This document shows, piece after piece, positions 61,762-64,000 of a DNA stretch of 64,000 bases. The stretch is from Pirellulaceae bacterium (GTDB lineage: Bacteria > Planctomycetota > Planctomycetia > Pirellulales > Pirellulaceae): positions 143,547-207,546 of the forward strand of contig JANQLU010000093.1 of assembly GCA_028280445.1 (NCBI GenBank). Reading direction: 5' to 3'. A model generated the notes under the pieces. The model saw only the letters and a list, made by a program, of their open reading frames with translations, did no database searches and had not been told where the DNA came from. Each line of letters opens with the position of its first letter. The first letter of the stretch is position 1. The position numbers and the translations under genes were made by a program.

Positions 61762-63009
61762 CTATCGTTTGATTTTTTCGGGGACGTATTCTTTGTCCGG
61801 TGCTGACAGGATTTCCGCCTTGATGATTTTGTCAGGTTTGACACCTTCGATCGGTTTTTCTTTTGTTTCGCCCTTGTTTGTCACTAATTTATGAGTCAAT
61901 TTCAAACGATCGAGGACTTCTTCGCCTTTGATAATCCTGCCAAATACCGTGTGTTTTCCATCTAACCGTGGCTGAGGAGAAAATGTAATAAAGAATTGGG
62001 ATCCACCCGAATTCGGCTGCGTCGTTTTCGCCATGCTCAGGACGCCTCGAAAGTGTTTGCGAAAATCGTCCCGATGGTGTTCATCTTTGATCATGTAACC
62101 GGCGTCCCCGGTTCCATTCCCATTGGGGCAGCCCCCTTGAGCCATGAATCCGGCAACCGCCCGATGGAAAGTTTTGCCATTGTAGAACCCGATTTTGATC
62201 AAGTGGATGAAATTGGCAACCGTGTTGGGCGCTTGGTTTTCAAACAGTTGAAAATCCATGGAGCCCTGGGAGGTCGTCAAACGAACCACGGGTAAATTGT
62301 CATCTTTTTCCGCCTCGCGAATCTCAAGTTCTTTTTTCCAAGCAGAGGTGAGTTGTTTCAGCTGACGAAATTTACCATCGAACGCCGTGATTTTCTGGGC
62401 ATGTAATTGATCAATTAATTCTTGGGCTCGCTTAAATCGATTGGTTTTCATGCAGATGATAGCCAATTGAGCGATAACCGTATAATTTTTGGGATCGATG
62501 TCGAGAAACTCTTCGCACATTTTGTTGGCGCGGCCGTAGCGGCCCTCTTTGGCATCGTAGCTGATCATTTTGCCCGAGATCACTTGAGCCTCGACGCCGT
62601 CAGTGGTCCCCCGCCCCACACGAGCCAACATCAACGCTTTTTCACCGACGATATCTCGGCGCCGATTTCCTTCGTTGACCGCTTTGTGCCAAGCCTCTCG
62701 CCATTTGTCGGCTTCCTCTCGTTCGCAAGAGTGGAATTCACGCAGCGCCTTGTGGACGTCCTTGAACGAGATTCTCCATTGTTCGATAGCTTCGCGGTAA
62801 GCCTTTTTTGCCTCTTTGAGTGTCGGCAGATTCTCGTCCTGGGACGGAGTCTGGGTTTCTGTCTTGGGCTTTTGTGTTTCCGATTGCTGCTTTTTGGCAG
62901 CCGTGTTTTCGGATTTGGATTTTTTGTCGTCCTGGGCTGCGACGCTGGTAACCCCAGCGAGCAGAAGAATCATTGCGAAATATTTGAAGGATTTTGAGAG
63001 TTGGATCAT
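61762..63009 (-). CDS. Exported cyclophilin-type peptidyl-prolyl isomerase, paralogue
   Basis: 415 residues. Leader KYFAMILLLAGVTSVAAQ. A short Lys/Gln-rich linker (KKSKSENTAAKKQQSETQ), a TPR-like helical region (about 60-225, MCEEFLDIDPKNYTVIAQLA, FKRAQELIDQLHAQKITAFD) and a cyclophilin domain (about 240-385) with FQLFENQAPNTVANFIHLIK, GKTFHRAVAGFMAQGGCPNG, GSQFFITFSPQPRLDGKHTV. The catalytic arginine is kept in FHRAVAGFMAQ. Lacks the long low-complexity tail of its neighbour. Confidence 0.92.
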   Translation of the reverse strand: MIQLSKSFKYFAMILLLAGVTSVAAQDDKKSKSENTAAKKQQSETQKPKTETQTPSQDENLPTLKEAKKAYREAIEQWRISFKDVHKALREFHSCEREEADKWREAWHKAVNEGNRRRDIVGEKALMLARVGRGTTDGVEAQVISGKMISYDAKEGRYGRANKMCEEFLDIDPKNYTVIAQLAIICMKTNRFKRAQELIDQLHAQKITAFDGKFRQLKQLTSAWKKELEIREAEKDDNLPVVRLTTSQGSMDFQLFENQAPNTVANFIHLIKIGFYNGKTFHRAVAGFMAQGGCPNGNGTGDAGYMIKDEHHRDDFRKHFRGVLSMAKTTQPNSGGSQFFITFSPQPRLDGKHTVFGRIIKGEEVLDRLKLTHKLVTNKGETKEKPIEGVKPDKIIKAEILSAPDKEYVPEKIKR

Positions 63010-63150
63010 ATTACCGAACCGGAATTAAAAAAAGTTGCTCTCCACCATAAGATGTACGAACAAACCAACTGTTCGGTTTGTTCAGCGTGATTATATCTCA
63101 GTTGTTGAACTGTTTTAATGCATTGTGATTAATGTTACGGGAGTGATTTT

Positions 63151-63822
63151 GTGGCCAAACGGAAAAAAGGCCGAGATTTGAAGCGTTGGAGGTCCGGTTC
63201 TCCGGAGCCACAACAAGGCAAGCTGAGAATCATCGGCGGGCAATTCGGGGGGCGGCAAATCGCCTATTCCGGAGATCCTGTGACCCGGCCGATGAAAGAT
63301 AACACCCGTGAGGCTGTTTTCAATCTGGTCGGAGGTTGGGTTGCGGGCAAATACGCGTTTGATTTATTTGCTGGAACAGGAGCTATCGGACTGGAAGCCA
63401 TCAGTCGCGGAGCAACGGGTGCCACACTCATCGAGCGGCATATCCCGACCGCCAAGATTATTCAAGACAATGTCAGCACACTCGGTGTCGCCGCGCAAGT
63501 CACGCTGGAAACGTCGGATACATTTTTCTGGACACGTCAATATTTCAAGGAATCCATCGGCAGCCCCAAACCGGTGGAGCCCTGGGTTGTGTTTTGTTGC
63601 CCACCCTACGATCTGTTTGTGACGGCAACCGATCAAATTCTGGCGATGCTCGAATCATTTATGGACACAGCACCCAAGGGGAGCATTTTTGTTGTTGAAT
63701 CGGATGAACGATTTGACCCCCAATTATTGCCACACGCTGACCAATGGAATGTCAGGATTTACTCCCCCGCGAGGATTTCGATTTGGCGTGAAAGATTTAT
63801 CGACGACGAAGACACGCCGTAG
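63151..63822 (+). CDS. rsmD: 16S rRNA (guanine966-N2)-methyltransferase RsmD
   Basis: 223 residues from GTG 63151, eight bases after GGGAG. Family motifs: RIIGGQFGGRQI near the start, TRPMKDNTREAVFNLV, the SAM loop FDLFAGTGAIGLEAISRGA, and CCPPYDLFV in place of the usual DPPY. RsmD methylates G966 of 16S rRNA. The amino end is more basic than in E. coli (AKRKKGRDLKRWRSGSP). Confidence 0.92.
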   Translation: MAKRKKGRDLKRWRSGSPEPQQGKLRIIGGQFGGRQIAYSGDPVTRPMKDNTREAVFNLVGGWVAGKYAFDLFAGTGAIGLEAISRGATGATLIERHIPTAKIIQDNVSTLGVAAQVTLETSDTFFWTRQYFKESIGSPKPVEPWVVFCCPPYDLFVTATDQILAMLESFMDTAPKGSIFVVESDERFDPQLLPHADQWNVRIYSPARISIWRERFIDDEDTP

Positions 63823-63900
63823 AGGTTTCTAGTCGTGCGTGAAAGCGTTACAGGATTTTGCATCAGGAATTGTAACTCCAGTTGAGCCAACGACTTCCCG

Positions 63901-63993
63901 CAATCGCAAGCGCGAAGCGTGAGCGAGGGACCACACGACGCTGATGTGCGGTGAAACATAGTCCCTCACTCACGTTTCGGGTTGCGATTTTTG
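63901..63993. repeat. Inverted pair of the GGTCCCTCGCTCACG repeat
   Basis: CAATCGCAAGCGCGAAGCGT continues GAGCGAGGGAC (63901-63931), and the reverse complement unit GTCCCTCACTCACGTTTCGG continues GTTGCGATTTTTG (63961-63993), with a 29-base spacer. It follows the rsmD stop by about 80 bases and could end its transcript. Confidence 0.8.
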
Positions 63994-64000
63994 TTTAATG

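Noticed and set aside
1..64000. tRNA, rRNA or insertion sequence
   Set aside because: No acceptor/T-arm pattern, rRNA stretch or transposase was recognised on reading either strand, although a covariance search was not possible.

Overview
The window reads as chromosomal DNA of a Planctomycetota bacterium, most likely a Pirellulales-type marine or aquatic lineage; the genus cannot be resolved. The grounds are the gene families: a DUF1080 protein beside a multihaem cytochrome with the Pirellula/Verrucomicrobium haem-binding domain, Gfo/Idh/MocA oxidoreductase with a Tat leader, PEP-CTERM-type exported proteins, XylR-like AraC regulators, several ECF sigma factors (one paired with a Ser/Thr kinase), BlaI/M56 pairs, a DUF1570 peptidase, a small HTH/zinc-ribbon protein, and interspersed palindromic repeats, one of which encodes GEAPAE.

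Layout. 1-8.8 kb: carbohydrate/sulfated-glycan style degradation genes (DUF1080 protein cut by the left edge, hexahaem cytochrome, sialate-esterase-like SGNH hydrolase, divergent PAS-AraC regulator, Gfo/Idh oxidoreductase). 8.8-13.6 kb: PEP-CTERM protein with a clear terminator, a solitary KAP-type P-loop ATPase, and a second short exported protein ending in a hydrophobic stretch plus RRRR. 13.7-21.4 kb: two XylR-like AraC regulators around a repeat-rich gene desert and a frameshifted DUF5690 transporter-like gene, followed by a metallophosphoesterase. This block carries ten TGCGAA sites in groups spaced by 21-22 bp, which look like AraC-family operators. 22-24 kb: ECF sigma factor, a short convergent FecR-like fragment, an HTH/zinc-ribbon gene and a hypothetical gene. 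24.2-29.7 kb: complete imuA-imuB-dnaE2 mutagenic translesion cassette with a candidate operator. 29.7-34.1 kb: a thioredoxin-like/TPR exported protein split by one in-frame UGA with a SECIS-like hairpin behind it (candidate selenoprotein), then an M56/BlaR1-like peptidase and its BlaI repressor with an operator dyad. 34.5-38.7 kb: ECF sigma factor, Ser/Thr kinase with TPRs, S33-type hydrolase. 38.9-48.4 kb: housekeeping and regulators (class II photolyase, serS, M20 peptidase, clpS, mtaB, an NtrC-type regulator, a NarL-type regulator). 48.6-56.8 kb: Tat lipoprotein with a polylysine tail, JmjC oxygenase, DUF1570 protein, STN-like protein with a parvulin, Na+/dicarboxylate-type symporter, and an ECF sigma/two-TM protein pair. 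57-64 kb: a degenerate trypsin-like membrane protein, nth, two tandem exported cyclophilins and rsmD.

The features most worth following up are the putative selenoprotein (29712-31037) and the 21-bp-phased TGCGAA array (12.7-16.4 kb). No tRNA, rRNA, CRISPR array, transposase or phage gene was recognised. Starts were chosen from ribosome binding sites and leader peptides; all family calls are from reading motifs, with no database search.
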